Below are positions 16,615 through 25,236 of a DNA stretch of 64,000 nucleotides, piece after piece; position 1 is the stretch's first letter, and each line of letters opens with the position of its first letter. The notes under the pieces are model-generated. The model was not told the DNA's origin, searched no databases, and worked only from the letters and a program-made list of their open reading frames with translations. The position numbers were made by a program, and so were the translations under genes. This stretch comes from Roseiarcus sp963772555. Lineage in GTDB: Bacteria; Pseudomonadota; Alphaproteobacteria; Rhizobiales; Beijerinckiaceae. The stretch is taken from the NCBI GenBank assembly GCA_963772555.1, contig CAVYXQ010000029.1:62001-126000 (forward strand), read 5' to 3'.

Positions 16615-17041
16615 TCAAAGACGACACTTGACCAGGGCGGTGTCGAGGGCGGGATCGCCGGTCGGGCTGTAGACGATCTGGCCGGGGGACGAAACTTTGA
16701 TCTGCACGGTCTGATGGGTATAGCTGATTGAGTCCCTGCAATCGGCGCCGATTTTGATCGCCCCGCCCGCGTGCGTCACGCTCTGCACCCTGCACACGCT
16801 TGACGGCAGCGTGATCTGCTGCGGCCCGATGATCGCCGCCTGGGCGAACTTGTCGACCGGCTGCCGATAGACCAGCGCGCCGCCACGCCTTTGGAAAAGC
16901 TTGGAGCAATCCGGCGCCGACGTCGTCCAGGCGCCGACCAAGACTCGAATCGAGGGCGTCGGCGAGAGCCGCCGTCCCGCCGGCAAGCGGCGCAGCAAAG
17001 CCAATCAATGCGGCCAGCCCCGCCCCGCCTCGCCTGTTCAT
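16615..17041 (-). CDS. Secreted stand-alone version of the HlyD-fusion C-terminal domain (frameshifted)
   Basis: From ATG 17041 (AAGGA upstream) the frame gives MNRRGGAGLAALIGFAAPLA, a signal peptide ending ALADA. It then diverges, while the neighbouring frame carries SIRVLVGAWTTSAPDCSKLF to SPTGDPALDTALVKCRL. Removing one base of the GGG run at 16954-16956 joins the signal peptide directly to this domain, giving about 142 residues. The domain matches the last 100 residues of the adaptor at 7060-8817: KLFQRRG, RQPVDKFAQAAI, DSISYT, YSPTGDP and the end K-C-x-L. It would be periplasmic. Function is unknown. Confidence 0.72.
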
Positions 17042-17174
17042 GGGTTTCCGTCCTTCGAAGCTTCTTGACGGCGCGGCCGCCGAACGCGCTGGCGACGTTA
17101 GAGCAAAAGCAGGAAACCCGCCAGCATCGACGGCGACCCCGGGCGAAGCTCGCGCGCATCCGCTCGGGGACGGA

Positions 17175-17747
17175 TCAGGCTTTCTTTGACAGGCTGCGAT
17201 AGACGATCGACCAGCGCGCCGCCTGCATCGCGGCGATGCTGTGCTCCCACTCGTATCGGGCCGCGCCGCACAGATGGTAGATCGAGCGGGGCGCAAGCTT
17301 TGCTGACGCCCGATCGAAGCCGCCGGGCCTGCGTCGTCGGAACCGCATGGTCGCCGGCGCTCCCAGCGAAACGCCGATGACGTGCCCGAAGACCGGCCGG
17401 TCACGATGCCAGCCGATCCCGGCGCCCGGATCGTAGCGGATCACCGAGACCTGGACGAGTTCGTCCGGCATAAGCCCCGCAAATCCGGCCGCCTTGTCGC
17501 GCAACGGCATTAGCCAGTGGGGAAGCGGATCGGCCGGACCGACGCTGTGTGTGTCGAAGTCGTACCGCCAGCCGAAAGAGGCTGTCAGGCGTTTTCCCAG
17601 CCAGCCGTGGAACCGGAACGGCGACAGCTCGATTCCCACGATGGATGCGATCAGGGCTCTTTCCTCGCTCGGGGCGATGATCGCCTCGCCCTGCGCCAAG
17701 CCTGCAAGGACAGGCTGATCGAACAAGTCAGATTGCACAGCGGACAC
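17175..17747 (-). CDS. AlkB-like 2-oxoglutarate/Fe(II) oxygenase
   Basis: The protein has about 190 residues if it starts at the GTG at 17747 (SAVQSDLFDQPVLAG), which suits the family. The frame remains open to an ATG at 17885 that overlaps the stop of the acyl-CoA ligase gene. AlkB features are SPFRFHGWLGKRLTASFGW, YDPGAGIGWHRDRPVFGHVI with the HxD iron ligands, the second His in YEWEHSI, and RWSIVYRSLS with the 2-oxoglutarate-binding Arg. Members repair alkylated bases or demethylate other nucleic acids or proteins; this branch resembles the ALKBH4/6-like bacterial group. Its target is not predictable. Confidence 0.85.
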   Translation of the reverse strand: MSAVQSDLFDQPVLAGLAQGEAIIAPSEERALIASIVGIELSPFRFHGWLGKRLTASFGWRYDFDTHSVGPADPLPHWLMPLRDKAAGFAGLMPDELVQVSVIRYDPGAGIGWHRDRPVFGHVIGVSLGAPATMRFRRRRPGGFDRASAKLAPRSIYHLCGAARYEWEHSIAAMQAARWSIVYRSLSKKA

Positions 17748-17877
17748 GTTCGCCTTTACCTGTAGACCCCCTCGCCGGTCGGGATGGCCGAGGTTCTCTT
17801 TCTGTTCCAATTGCGATATGGGCGCCCGATGCCGGTGCGCAAGTGACAAGAGATCGTCGACCTCGCGCGCCGCGATT

Positions 17878-19554
17878 TCAGCCATCCGGCGTAGGCGCCT
17901 GGCGTAAGTCGCGACGCAGGATCTTGCCGACCGCAGTGCGCGGCAGCGTATCGCGGAACTCGACGTGGCGCGGCGTCTTGTAGCCGGCGAGATGTTTGCG
18001 GCAATGGGCGATCAGCTCGATCTCGGTCAGCGCCGGGTCCTTGCGCACGACGACGATCTTGACCGCTTCACCCGACTTGAGGTCGGGCACTCCGACAGCG
18101 CCAACCTCCTGCACGCCCGGGTGGGTCATCACCACGTCCTCGATCTCGTTCGGATAAACGTTGAATCCCGAAACGATGATCATGTCCTTCTGCCGATCGA
18201 CGATCGTGAGGTAGCCGCGGTCATCCATCCGGGCGATGTCGCCGGTGCGCAAGAACCCGTCTTCCGTCATGACCTTGGCCGTCTCGTCCGGCTTCTTCCA
18301 GTATCCGCTCATCACCTGCGGGCCCCTGATGCAGAGCTCGCCTGGCTCGCCGGGAGGCAAGTCTCGCCCCTTGCGGTCGCGGATGGCGATGTCGGTCGAG
18401 GGCATCGGCAGGCCGATCGTTCCGTTGAAATCCTCGCCCGTCAGCGGATTGCAGGCGGCGATGGGCGAGGTCTCCGTGAGGCCGTAGCCTTCGATCAGCG
18501 GCTTGCCGGTCGCCGCCTTCCAGCGCTCGGCGACCGCCCTTTGCAGGGCCATGCCGCCGGCGACCGCAAGCTCAAGGCGCGAGAAATCGAGCCTGAGGAA
18601 CTCCTGGTCGTTGAGCAGCATGTTGAACAGGGTGTTGACCCCGGTGATGACGGTGAACGGCGTCTGGCTCATCGCCTTGACGAAGGACCTGACGTCGCGC
18701 GGATTGGGGATCAGCAGATTATTGGCGCCGATCATCAGGGGAACGAAACAGTTCACCGTCAGCGCGAACACGTGATAGAGCGGCAGCGCCGTCACGAAGA
18801 GTTCGTTTGCCGATCCGATCGAGCCTTTAAGCCAGGCGTGGGTCTGCTGCAGGTTGGCGATCATGTTGCGATGAGTCAGCATCGCGCCCTTCGGCACCCC
18901 CGTCGTTCCGCCGGTATATTGGAGAAACGCGATATCGGTCGGCGCGATGAGCGGAAATTGCACGGCCTCCGATAGCCCGAGCGCCACGGCGCGGTTAAAC
19001 AATGTCGCCTCAGGCAGGCGCCATGGCGGAACGGCGCGGCGAATATGGCGCAAGGCGAAGTTCACCATCATCCCGCGGCCGCCCTTGAGGAGATCGCCGA
19101 CGCCGGTGACGACGATGACGCGAACCCTCGTGCCGGCGATGGCCTTCTCGAGCGTCTGGGCGAAATTCTCGAGGACGACAATCGCTTCCGCGCCGGAATC
19201 CTCGAGCTGATGATGGAGCTCGCGCGGCGAATAGAGCGGATTGCAATTGACGACGACCAGGCCCGCCCGCAACGCGCCGAAAAGAACAACTGGATACTGT
19301 AGAATATTCGGCATCATGAGGGCGATGCGCGCGCCGACAGGGAGCGCGGCGACCTGGCGCAGATAACTGGCAAAGGCGCGCGACAGATGGTCGAGTTCGC
19401 CGAACGACATCGTCCGGCCCATGCTGACGAAGGCGTCCCGGTCGCGATATTGCTCGACGCTGGCGGCGAAGAATTCCCCGATCGAGCGGTAAGCGTCCGG
19501 GTCGATCTCGCTCGGCACGCCCTCGGGATAGGAGTTCAGCCAAATTCTTTCCAT
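17878..19554 (-). CDS. fadD: Long-chain-fatty-acid--CoA ligase
   Basis: The 558 residues have the full length of an AMP-forming acyl-CoA synthetase. Motifs are the ATP/AMP signature QYTGGTTGVPKGAMLTHRN, EGYGLTETSPIA, GELCIRGPQVMSGYWKKPDE, FLRTGDIARMDDRGYLTIVD, GFNVYPNEIEDVV and the catalytic Lys in RTAVGKILRRDL. It activates fatty acids by way of an acyl-adenylate for beta-oxidation or lipid synthesis and is associated with the inner membrane. The oxygenase gene at 17175 may be co-transcribed. The 293-base region upstream separates it from the divergent chromate transporter. Confidence 0.93.
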   Translation of the reverse strand: MERIWLNSYPEGVPSEIDPDAYRSIGEFFAASVEQYRDRDAFVSMGRTMSFGELDHLSRAFASYLRQVAALPVGARIALMMPNILQYPVVLFGALRAGLVVVNCNPLYSPRELHHQLEDSGAEAIVVLENFAQTLEKAIAGTRVRVIVVTGVGDLLKGGRGMMVNFALRHIRRAVPPWRLPEATLFNRAVALGLSEAVQFPLIAPTDIAFLQYTGGTTGVPKGAMLTHRNMIANLQQTHAWLKGSIGSANELFVTALPLYHVFALTVNCFVPLMIGANNLLIPNPRDVRSFVKAMSQTPFTVITGVNTLFNMLLNDQEFLRLDFSRLELAVAGGMALQRAVAERWKAATGKPLIEGYGLTETSPIAACNPLTGEDFNGTIGLPMPSTDIAIRDRKGRDLPPGEPGELCIRGPQVMSGYWKKPDETAKVMTEDGFLRTGDIARMDDRGYLTIVDRQKDMIIVSGFNVYPNEIEDVVMTHPGVQEVGAVGVPDLKSGEAVKIVVVRKDPALTEIELIAHCRKHLAGYKTPRHVEFRDTLPRTAVGKILRRDLRQAPTPDG

Positions 19555-19847
19555 GACCTCTTCGTCCTCGGCGCAACCTGCTTCATATAGGCACGCCGCT
19601 CAACAGCTGGTGAAGGCGATCGTGCGGGCCCTGATCTGCGCAGGGAAAATGCACTCGCCCGTTCGAGACGCCCATCGCGGGTTCCTCGGGCCTGGCCCGA
19701 GCCGTCCGCGGGGTGAGGGCGTAGGAATGCACAGTGACAGAAATGGGGGCTTAACGTGTTGAGATGTCCAGGCAGGCGCCAGCGCCGCGCGCGTCGGTTC
19801 CCGTCAATGTCCCTCGTCCTTGGACGCCTTGCGGCTCCTCGCCGGCA

Positions 19848-21065
19848 ATGAGGACCACGACCGATCAGGCCGCGCCGCAGCGAGACGTCGGATCGCCCCT
19901 CGAGGTCCTGCGCATCTTCCTGAAGCTCGGTCTTACGAGCTTCGGCGGGCCTGTCGCGCACCTCGGCTACTTTCGCAACGAATTCGTCGTCAGGCGCGGC
20001 TGGCTCGATGAACGCGCCTACGCCGACCTGCTCGCGTTTTGCCAGTTCCTGCCGGGGCCGGCGAGCAGCCAAGCGGGGTTTGCCGTCGGCCTCATGCGGG
20101 CCGGCTACCGCGGGGCTCTCGCGGCCTGGGCCGGCTTCACGTTGCCCTCGGCGATCGCCATGACGCTCGTCGCCCACGGCGCCGGCGCGCTCAACGGACA
20201 GGCGGGCGAGGGGCTGTCGCACGGCCTGAAACTCGTCGCCGTCGCCATCGTCGGCCAGGCGGTGCTCGGCATGGCCAGAAGCCTCGCGCCCGACAGGCCG
20301 AGGGCCGCGATCGCGATCCTCGCCCTGATCCTGATGGCCTTTGCGCCGGGGAGCCTCAGCCAGATCGCCGCCATCGCCGCAGGCGCTCTCGCCGGGCTCG
20401 CCGTCTGCCGCGGCGAGGCTGGCGCGGTCGCCGGCGGCGCCGGCTCGCCGGTATCCCGCCCGATGGGCTTCGTCTTCCTCGCCGCGTATTTCGCTCTTCT
20501 GGCGCTTGCCTTCGTGCCGACGCGCGAGGCGGCGATGTCGTTTCTCGCCGCCATCTACCGCTCCGGCGCGCTCGTCTTCGGCGGCGGCCATGTCGTGCTG
20601 CCGCTGTTGCAGGGCGCAGTCGTCGCGCCCGGCTTCATCTCGGAGAGCGCATTCCTCGCCGGCTATGGCGCCGCGCAGGCCATGCCCGGGCCGTTGTTTA
20701 CGTTCGCCGCGTTCCTCGGCGCGGCCGCGAACGTCCCGCCCGGCGGCGTGGCCGGCGCGGCTCTGGCGCTCATCGCCATCTTCGCGCCGGGGCTGCTCGT
20801 CCTCATGGGCGCCTTGCCGTTCTGGCATGCGCTTCGCGCCCGGTCGGCCGCCCGCGCCGCGATGGCCGGCGTCAACGCCGCCGTCGTCGGCCTCCTGGCG
20901 TCCGCCCTCTACAATCCGGTGTGGACGAGCGCGGTGCAAAATCAGGCGGATTTCGCCGTCGCGGCGGCGGGCTTCGCCGCGCTCGTCGTCTGGCGTGCGC
21001 CCCCGCTCGTCGTTGTCGTGCTGACGGCGGCGGCCGGGGTGGCGCTCGGCGCCGCGGGCTATTGA
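19848..21065 (+). CDS. chrA: Chromate transporter (long-chain CHR family)
   Basis: The 405-residue protein has the two-half CHR layout. The first half shows FLKLGLTSFGGPVAHLGYFR and CQFLPGPASSQAGFAVGL, the second SGALVFGGGHVVLPLLQ and YGAAQAMPGPLFTFAAFLG. About ten hydrophobic segments are present. Long-form CHR proteins expel chromate through proton-coupled exchange. The ATG at 19848 was chosen because the conserved region begins about 20 residues later; an upstream ATG at 19764 would add a non-conserved basic lead. A long open frame on the opposite strand (19536-21236) is a codon-bias shadow. No ChrB regulator is nearby. Confidence 0.93.
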   Translation: MRTTTDQAAPQRDVGSPLEVLRIFLKLGLTSFGGPVAHLGYFRNEFVVRRGWLDERAYADLLAFCQFLPGPASSQAGFAVGLMRAGYRGALAAWAGFTLPSAIAMTLVAHGAGALNGQAGEGLSHGLKLVAVAIVGQAVLGMARSLAPDRPRAAIAILALILMAFAPGSLSQIAAIAAGALAGLAVCRGEAGAVAGGAGSPVSRPMGFVFLAAYFALLALAFVPTREAAMSFLAAIYRSGALVFGGGHVVLPLLQGAVVAPGFISESAFLAGYGAAQAMPGPLFTFAAFLGAAANVPPGGVAGAALALIAIFAPGLLVLMGALPFWHALRARSAARAAMAGVNAAVVGLLASALYNPVWTSAVQNQADFAVAAAGFAALVVWRAPPLVVVVLTAAAGVALGAAGY

Positions 21066-21078
21066 CCGGGCGCGACGC

Positions 21079-21528
21079 TCAGCGGATCTCCTTCCAGTTC
21101 TCTGCCGCGTAGCCTTGCGGATCGACGCTGACGACGATCTTGCCGGGAATGGCCTCGCCATTGCGGCAGCGCCAGTCGTAGATCGTGGCGTGGCTGGTCG
21201 CGAACATCGGAATGAAATCTGAATTGGGGTTGTCAAGGCACCAGGCGGTCGCGCCCGGCAGCGAGCGTCTTAAGTCCGCCTTGCCGCAATTAAGGTTGGC
21301 CCCGATCGAACAGGCGAGCAGCTTCGGCCCAACGCAGCGCACGACGGCATGACTGGCCGCGGCCACGGGAATTCCGAATGCCTGCGCCACGGCGCCTTGC
21401 AGCGAGGCAGGAACCTGCCGCGGCTCAGGATGGCCGGGGCACCACGGTCCGCTCGCCGCTGGCCCGGCTGCAGTCGCGGACGCGGCAAGAGCCGAGAAGG
21501 CTGAGATGATGAGCGCCGATGTCCGCAT
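21079..21528 (-). CDS. Secreted cysteine-containing protein, function unknown
   Basis: The 149-residue protein starts MRTSALIISAFSALAASATA, a signal peptide. The mature part has seven cysteines and a conserved-looking centre: QVPASLQGAVAQAFGIPVAA, VRCVGPKLLACSIGANLNC, GKADLRRSLPGATAWCLDNP, HATIYDWRCRNGEAIPGKIV. The spacing suggests three disulfides in a periplasmic domain. GGGAG lies upstream of the ATG. It converges with the chromate transporter (14 bases between stops) and lies upstream of no other gene on its strand. I do not recognise the family. Confidence 0.7.
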   Translation of the reverse strand: MRTSALIISAFSALAASATAAGPAASGPWCPGHPEPRQVPASLQGAVAQAFGIPVAAASHAVVRCVGPKLLACSIGANLNCGKADLRRSLPGATAWCLDNPNSDFIPMFATSHATIYDWRCRNGEAIPGKIVVSVDPQGYAAENWKEIR

Positions 21529-21554
21529 GGGGCCGCTCCCGCGCTGTCGCCAGG

Positions 21555-22601
21555 CTAGACGGCGCCGAGCAGTTCGACCCTTTTCTGCGCCCCGCGGGCC
21601 GGACTCGGGCGGCTCGCCTCGATGTTCTCGAGAAACTGGCGCGCGCTCTCCTTCCAGGTGAAGCGCATGGAATGCTCGCGCGCCGCCTCGCGCGGAATCT
21701 TCAGCGCTTCGAGGCAGGCGGTTCTCAGATCCTCGTTGAGGACCCCGGCGGCCGGACCCACGACGTCGATCGGGCCAGGCGCCGGATAGGCCGCAACCGG
21801 AAGCCCGCTCGCCAGCGCCTCGATCAGCACAATGCCGAACGTGTCGGTGCGCGAGGGAAAGACGAACACGTCGGCGCTGGCGTAGACCTGCGCCAGCTGT
21901 TCGCCGTGCATGCCGCCGAGGAAGTGAGCGCGCGGATAGCGGCGCTGCAGCGGCCCCCTCTCCGGCCCTTCGCCGACGATGACGGTCGATCCCGGCAGAT
22001 CGAGGACGAGCAGCGCCTCGAGGTTCTTCTCCACCGCCACGCGGCCGACGCACAGGAAGATCGGCCGCGGCAGCTCAAGGACCGGTTTGGAGCGCGGGCG
22101 AAAGAGTGCGTGATTGACCCCGCGGGTCCAGAGCCGCACCCGCGCGAAGCCGCGGCGGGTGAGATCCGCGCCGATGGTTGGGGTCGGGGCCATTACCGCC
22201 GCCGACGGCGCGTGGAAATGACGCAGGCCCGCGTAGGTCAAGCTTTCCGGCACGCCGATGCGCGCCTTGATGTATTCGGGGAAGCGCGTGTGGTAGCTCG
22301 TGGTGAAGACGCGCTTGTGCCGAAGGCAATAACGGCGCGTCAGCCACCCGATCGGCCCCTCGGTGGCAATATGGATATGGTCGGGCGCTGCGGCTTCGAT
22401 GCTGCTGCTGATCCGTCTCAGCGTCGGGATGGCGAAGCGGATATCGGGATAGGTCGGCAAAGGCGCCGTCCACATGCCCTGCGGCGTAAGGAACTCGAAC
22501 CTGGCGCCGAACTCGCCCGCCGCCTGCGTCATGCGCTCAAGCGTCGAGACGACTCCGTTGACTTGGGGCCGCCAGGCGTCGGTCGCAATTAGAATGCGCA
22601 T
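21555..22601 (-). CDS. Glycosyltransferase family 4 (alpha-mannosyltransferase-like)
   Basis: The 348-residue GT-B glycosyltransferase has an N-terminal acceptor domain (MRILIATDAWRPQVNGVVST, SYHTRFPEYIKARIGVPESL, GVNHALFRP) and a C-terminal nucleotide-sugar domain (LCVGRVAVEKNLEALL, GEGPERGPLQRRYPRAHFLG, FPSRTDTFGIVLIEALASGL with the E-x7-E motif). Relatives transfer mannose or glucose from nucleotide sugars or GDP-mannose to lipids. The ATG overlaps the stop of the metallophosphatase gene (TAATG), so the two are coupled. The LpxH-like neighbour suggests envelope glycolipid synthesis; donor and acceptor are unknown. Confidence 0.9.
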   Translation of the reverse strand: MRILIATDAWRPQVNGVVSTLERMTQAAGEFGARFEFLTPQGMWTAPLPTYPDIRFAIPTLRRISSSIEAAAPDHIHIATEGPIGWLTRRYCLRHKRVFTTSYHTRFPEYIKARIGVPESLTYAGLRHFHAPSAAVMAPTPTIGADLTRRGFARVRLWTRGVNHALFRPRSKPVLELPRPIFLCVGRVAVEKNLEALLVLDLPGSTVIVGEGPERGPLQRRYPRAHFLGGMHGEQLAQVYASADVFVFPSRTDTFGIVLIEALASGLPVAAYPAPGPIDVVGPAAGVLNEDLRTACLEALKIPREAAREHSMRFTWKESARQFLENIEASRPSPARGAQKRVELLGAV

Positions 22602-23428
22602 TACGCCGCTTCCGCCCGCGCCTGTTCGCGCTCGTCCTCGAACGCGGGAACATCGTCGGCCGGCGCCGGAATCATCAGCGGCCTGGGCCAGCGAAGCACC
22701 TCGAAGCGGCCGTCCTGGTGTTCGACCACCAGCGAGCAGGATTCGACGAAGTCGCCAGTGTTGACATAGGTGATTCCGTCGATCTGCCGGATCACAGGGT
22801 GATGGATATGCCCGCAGACGACCCCGTCGACGCCGCGGCGCTTGGCTTCGCCGGCAAGCTCGCGCTCGAAGGAGCCGATGAAGTTGACCGCGTTCTTGAC
22901 CTTGAGCTTCGCCCAGGCCGAGAACGACCAATAGGGCAGGCCGAGCGCCCGCCGGGCCGAGTTGAAATGCGTGTTGACGAAGAGGGCCGTCGTATAGGCC
23001 CAGTCGCCGAAATAGGCGAGCCACTTCGAGTGGCGCACCACTACGTCGAATTCATCCCCGTGGATGACGAGATAGCGCTTGCCGTCGGCGGCAACGTGGA
23101 TCGTCTGACGCTTGATCTCGATGCCGCCGAAGCTCAGCCCGAAGAACTGACGCGCGAATTCGTCGTGGTTGCCCGGCACGAACACGATCCTCGACCCGCG
23201 CCGGACCTTGCGCAGCAGCTTCTGGACGACGTCATTGTGCGCCTGCGGCCAGTACCAGCCCGAGCGCAGCCTCCAGCCGTCGATGATGTCGCCCACCAAA
23301 TAGATGGTTTCGGCCTCGACATGACGGAGCATGTCGAGGATGAGGTACGCCTGACAACCCCGCGTTCCCAGATGCAGGTCGGACAGGAACAGAGCGCGGT
23401 AGCGATTAATCTCGTGAGTTTTCGACAC
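22601..23428 (-). CDS. LpxH-like calcineurin-type metallophosphatase
   Basis: The 275-residue protein has the metallophosphatase metal motifs in order: LFLSDLHLGTRG (DxH), YLVGDIIDGW (GD), FVPGNHDEF (GNHD), YLVIHGDEFD (GDxxD) and VVCGHIHHP (GHxH). It belongs with UDP-2,3-diacylglucosamine diphosphatase-like proteins (COG2908). Its longer C-terminus and amphipathic middle (KLKVKNAVNFIGSFE) suggest membrane association. The GTG at 23428 follows GAGGGG and gives SKTHEINRYRALFLS; upstream ATGs would run into the divergent SDR gene. It is coupled to the glycosyltransferase, pointing to lipid A or other glycolipid metabolism. Exact substrate is not established. Confidence 0.87.
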   Translation of the reverse strand: MSKTHEINRYRALFLSDLHLGTRGCQAYLILDMLRHVEAETIYLVGDIIDGWRLRSGWYWPQAHNDVVQKLLRKVRRGSRIVFVPGNHDEFARQFFGLSFGGIEIKRQTIHVAADGKRYLVIHGDEFDVVVRHSKWLAYFGDWAYTTALFVNTHFNSARRALGLPYWSFSAWAKLKVKNAVNFIGSFERELAGEAKRRGVDGVVCGHIHHPVIRQIDGITYVNTGDFVESCSLVVEHQDGRFEVLRWPRPLMIPAPADDVPAFEDEREQARAEAA

Positions 23429-23558
23429 GCAGGCCCCTCGCCCTGAAGAAACGGGAAGCGTTACGTCTGTGCGCAGATTCTCGTGTCGCTTCGATGACGC
23501 AATGCCGCGAATCTCTTTATAAGTCGCTGTTCCCAGCGTGTCGAGCCGAGGGCAGGAA

Positions 23559-24338
23559 ATGGATCTTGGAATTGCCGGCCGGAAGGCGATCGTCTGCGCC
23601 TCGAGCAAGGGACTTGGTCGCGCCTGCGCCAAGGCGCTCGCCGAGGCGGGCTGCGTTTTAGTGGTGAACGGGCGAAATCCCGAGCTTCTGGCGCGGGCCG
23701 CTGAGGATTTGCGGGAAGCGACCGGGGCGGCCGTCCTTGAGGTCGCTGGCGATCTCGACCAACCGGCGACGCGCGAGGCTCTGATCGCCGCCTGCCCAGA
23801 GGCGGACATCCTCGTCAACAACAATGGCGGCCCACCGTACAAGGCCTTCGAGGCGATCACGCGCGAGGACATTCTGAAAGGGCTCGAATCGAATATGCTG
23901 ACGCCGATCGCGCTCGTTCAGGCCTTCCTGCCCGGCATGGTCAACCGCAAATTCGGCCGGATCGTCAACATCACCTCGGGCTCGGTGCGCGCGCCGATCG
24001 CCGGCCTCGACGTTTCGTCGGGCGCGCGGGCGGGCCTGACCGCCTTTCTCGCCGCCGCCGCCAGGGCCCATGTCCGCGACAACGTGACTATCAATTCGAT
24101 CCAGCCGGGCTCCTTCGACACCGACCGGATCAAGTCCTCGCTCGAGCGCGCCGCCACCCAGCGCGGCGTTTCGTTCGAGACGGCGCGGGCGGAGGCGGAA
24201 AAGCGCGGTCCGGCGGGCCGTTTCGGCGATCCGGCGGAGTTCGGCGCGCTCTGCGCGTTCCTCGCCAGCGCCAAAGCCGGCTTCATCACCGGCCAGAACA
24301 TCCTCATCGACGGCGGAGCCTTCCCGGGAGCGTTTTGA
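23559..24338 (+). CDS. SDR family protein without the canonical YxxxK
   Basis: The 259 residues show an SDR Rossmann fold: AIVCASSKGLGRACAKAL (cofactor loop), DILVNNNGGPPYKAFE (NNxG), IVNITSGSVRAPIAGLD (catalytic Ser region) and NSIQPGSFDTDR. Where YxxxK is expected the sequence reads LDVSSGARAGLTAFLAAAAR, so Tyr and Lys are both missing. Annotated relatives are usually called 3-oxoacyl-ACP reductases; without the catalytic pair the activity is uncertain. The ATG follows GGGCAGGAA. It is divergent from the metallophosphatase, and a VOC protein gene follows on the same strand. Confidence 0.85.
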   Translation: MDLGIAGRKAIVCASSKGLGRACAKALAEAGCVLVVNGRNPELLARAAEDLREATGAAVLEVAGDLDQPATREALIAACPEADILVNNNGGPPYKAFEAITREDILKGLESNMLTPIALVQAFLPGMVNRKFGRIVNITSGSVRAPIAGLDVSSGARAGLTAFLAAAARAHVRDNVTINSIQPGSFDTDRIKSSLERAATQRGVSFETARAEAEKRGPAGRFGDPAEFGALCAFLASAKAGFITGQNILIDGGAFPGAF

Positions 24339-24451
24339 TCGACGCTCCGAAACTTTGGCGTTTTCATTGGGACCCGAGACGCGGCGGCCTTGCGCGCCTC
24401 CGCGCCGAGCGGGAAAGTCCGCTCCAGGGCGGATTCACGCGAAGGGACGCC

Positions 24452-24805
24452 ATGGGCATCCGCATCCATCACGTCAACATCCGGACCCGCGACCTCGAGG
24501 GAACCGTCGCCTTCTACACTGCGGCGATCGGCCTCAAGCGGGGCGAGCGGCCCGGTTTCAGCTTTTCCGGCGCCTGGCTCTATGATGACGAGCGGCCGGC
24601 GATCCGTCTCAATGCGGTCGCGGACGAGCCGTCGCAGACGGAAAACGCGTTCGATCACGTCGCCTTCTCCGTCGATGCCCTCGACGACGTCCTCGCCCGC
24701 CTGGACAGCCTCAATGTGCGCTACCATGGACTCGTCCGCATTCCGAATAGCACGTTGCGGCAGTGTTTCGTCAGGGACCCGAACGGGATCATTGTAGAGT
24801 TCTGA
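24452..24805 (+). CDS. VOC (glyoxalase/bleomycin resistance/dioxygenase) family protein
   Basis: The 117 residues contain two beta-alpha-beta-beta-beta modules of the vicinal oxygen chelate fold. The first begins IRIHHVNIRTRDLEGTVAFY and the second FDHVAFSVDALDDVLARLDS, ending FVRDPNGIIVEF. The metal-ligand positions His (HHVNI), His (FDHVAF) and Glu (IIVEF) are present. The ATG at 24452 follows GAAGGGACG. Members include glyoxalases, extradiol dioxygenases and epimerases; the substrate is unknown. A dispersed repeat begins at its stop codon. Confidence 0.88.
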   Translation: MGIRIHHVNIRTRDLEGTVAFYTAAIGLKRGERPGFSFSGAWLYDDERPAIRLNAVADEPSQTENAFDHVAFSVDALDDVLARLDSLNVRYHGLVRIPNSTLRQCFVRDPNGIIVEF

Positions 24806-24999
24806 TAATCCCTGCTAACCGAAAAATCGCTCCCGCCGCCCCTCAAGCTGGCGCGCAAATCGATGGGTTTTCATTTGGTTCAGCGGATGCGCTCGTGCGG
24901 AAGGTAAAGACGGAACAGGGAAATTGATTTCCCTGTTCTGCCCAGGAACAGGGAATTGAACGCGAAGCGGAAAATCCGCTTCCAACCCAAGCCGCCGGG
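24803..24999. repeat. Dispersed intergenic repeat, copy 1 (paired with 54541-54750)
   Basis: About 195 bases resemble 54541-54750 over their whole length, with shared blocks such as CTCCCGCCGC, GCGCAAATC, CTCGTGCGGAA, AAAGACGGAACAGGGAAATT and CGCGAAGCG. At its centre (24913-24938) is a perfect 12-base inverted repeat GAACAGGGAAAT / ATTTCCCTGTTC with a two-base loop, followed by a third GAACAGGGAA and a second hairpin GAAGCGGA / TCCGCTTC. It has no coding capacity of note and begins right at the stop of the VOC gene. It may be a non-autonomous mobile or REP-like element. Confidence 0.75.
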
Positions 25000-25173
25000 C
25001 GAGGGCACGAAAAAGACAGAGCCTTCTCGTTGGTCCTTCGTGCTTCGTGTCTCTGTGGTGAATTGGTCCGGCTTGGATCCGTTGGCCCTCCTCAAAATGT
25101 CTGCCGAGACGCGAAGAGCCCGCTCGGCCCCCGTCGTTCCAACTGGCGAGTCGACCGCGGAACCCCTGTACGG

Positions 25174-25189
25174 CGAACGAAATCGTTCG
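25174..25189. promoter_or_regulatory. Palindrome CGAACGAAATCGTTCG, likely operator of the XRE-cupin gene
   Basis: The site has perfect 7-base arms (CGAACGA / TCGTTCG) around AA and ends 48 bases before the GTG start of the XRE-cupin regulator. An AT-rich GATTATAAAG at 25208-25217 could be the -10 element, placing the palindrome over the -35 region. XRE regulators commonly bind such palindromes and repress themselves. Most of the remaining 25000-25170 stretch holds nothing recognisable, apart from a TCCTTCGTGCTTCGTGTCTC run at 25034-25053. Confidence 0.5.
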
Positions 25190-25236
25190 ATAATCCGGAC
25201 AAGCTTGATTATAAAGGCCCGGTTTCGGAGGCCGCC

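Noticed and set aside
19536..21236. 566-codon minus-strand open frame over the chromate transporter
   Set aside because: The plus-strand protein has full CHR family motifs; the antisense frame is low-complexity Arg/Gly/Ala/Glu.
25034..25053. TCCTTCGTGCTTCGTGTCTC stretch as a mobile element
   Set aside because: It is only 20 bases with no defined border or second copy in the window.
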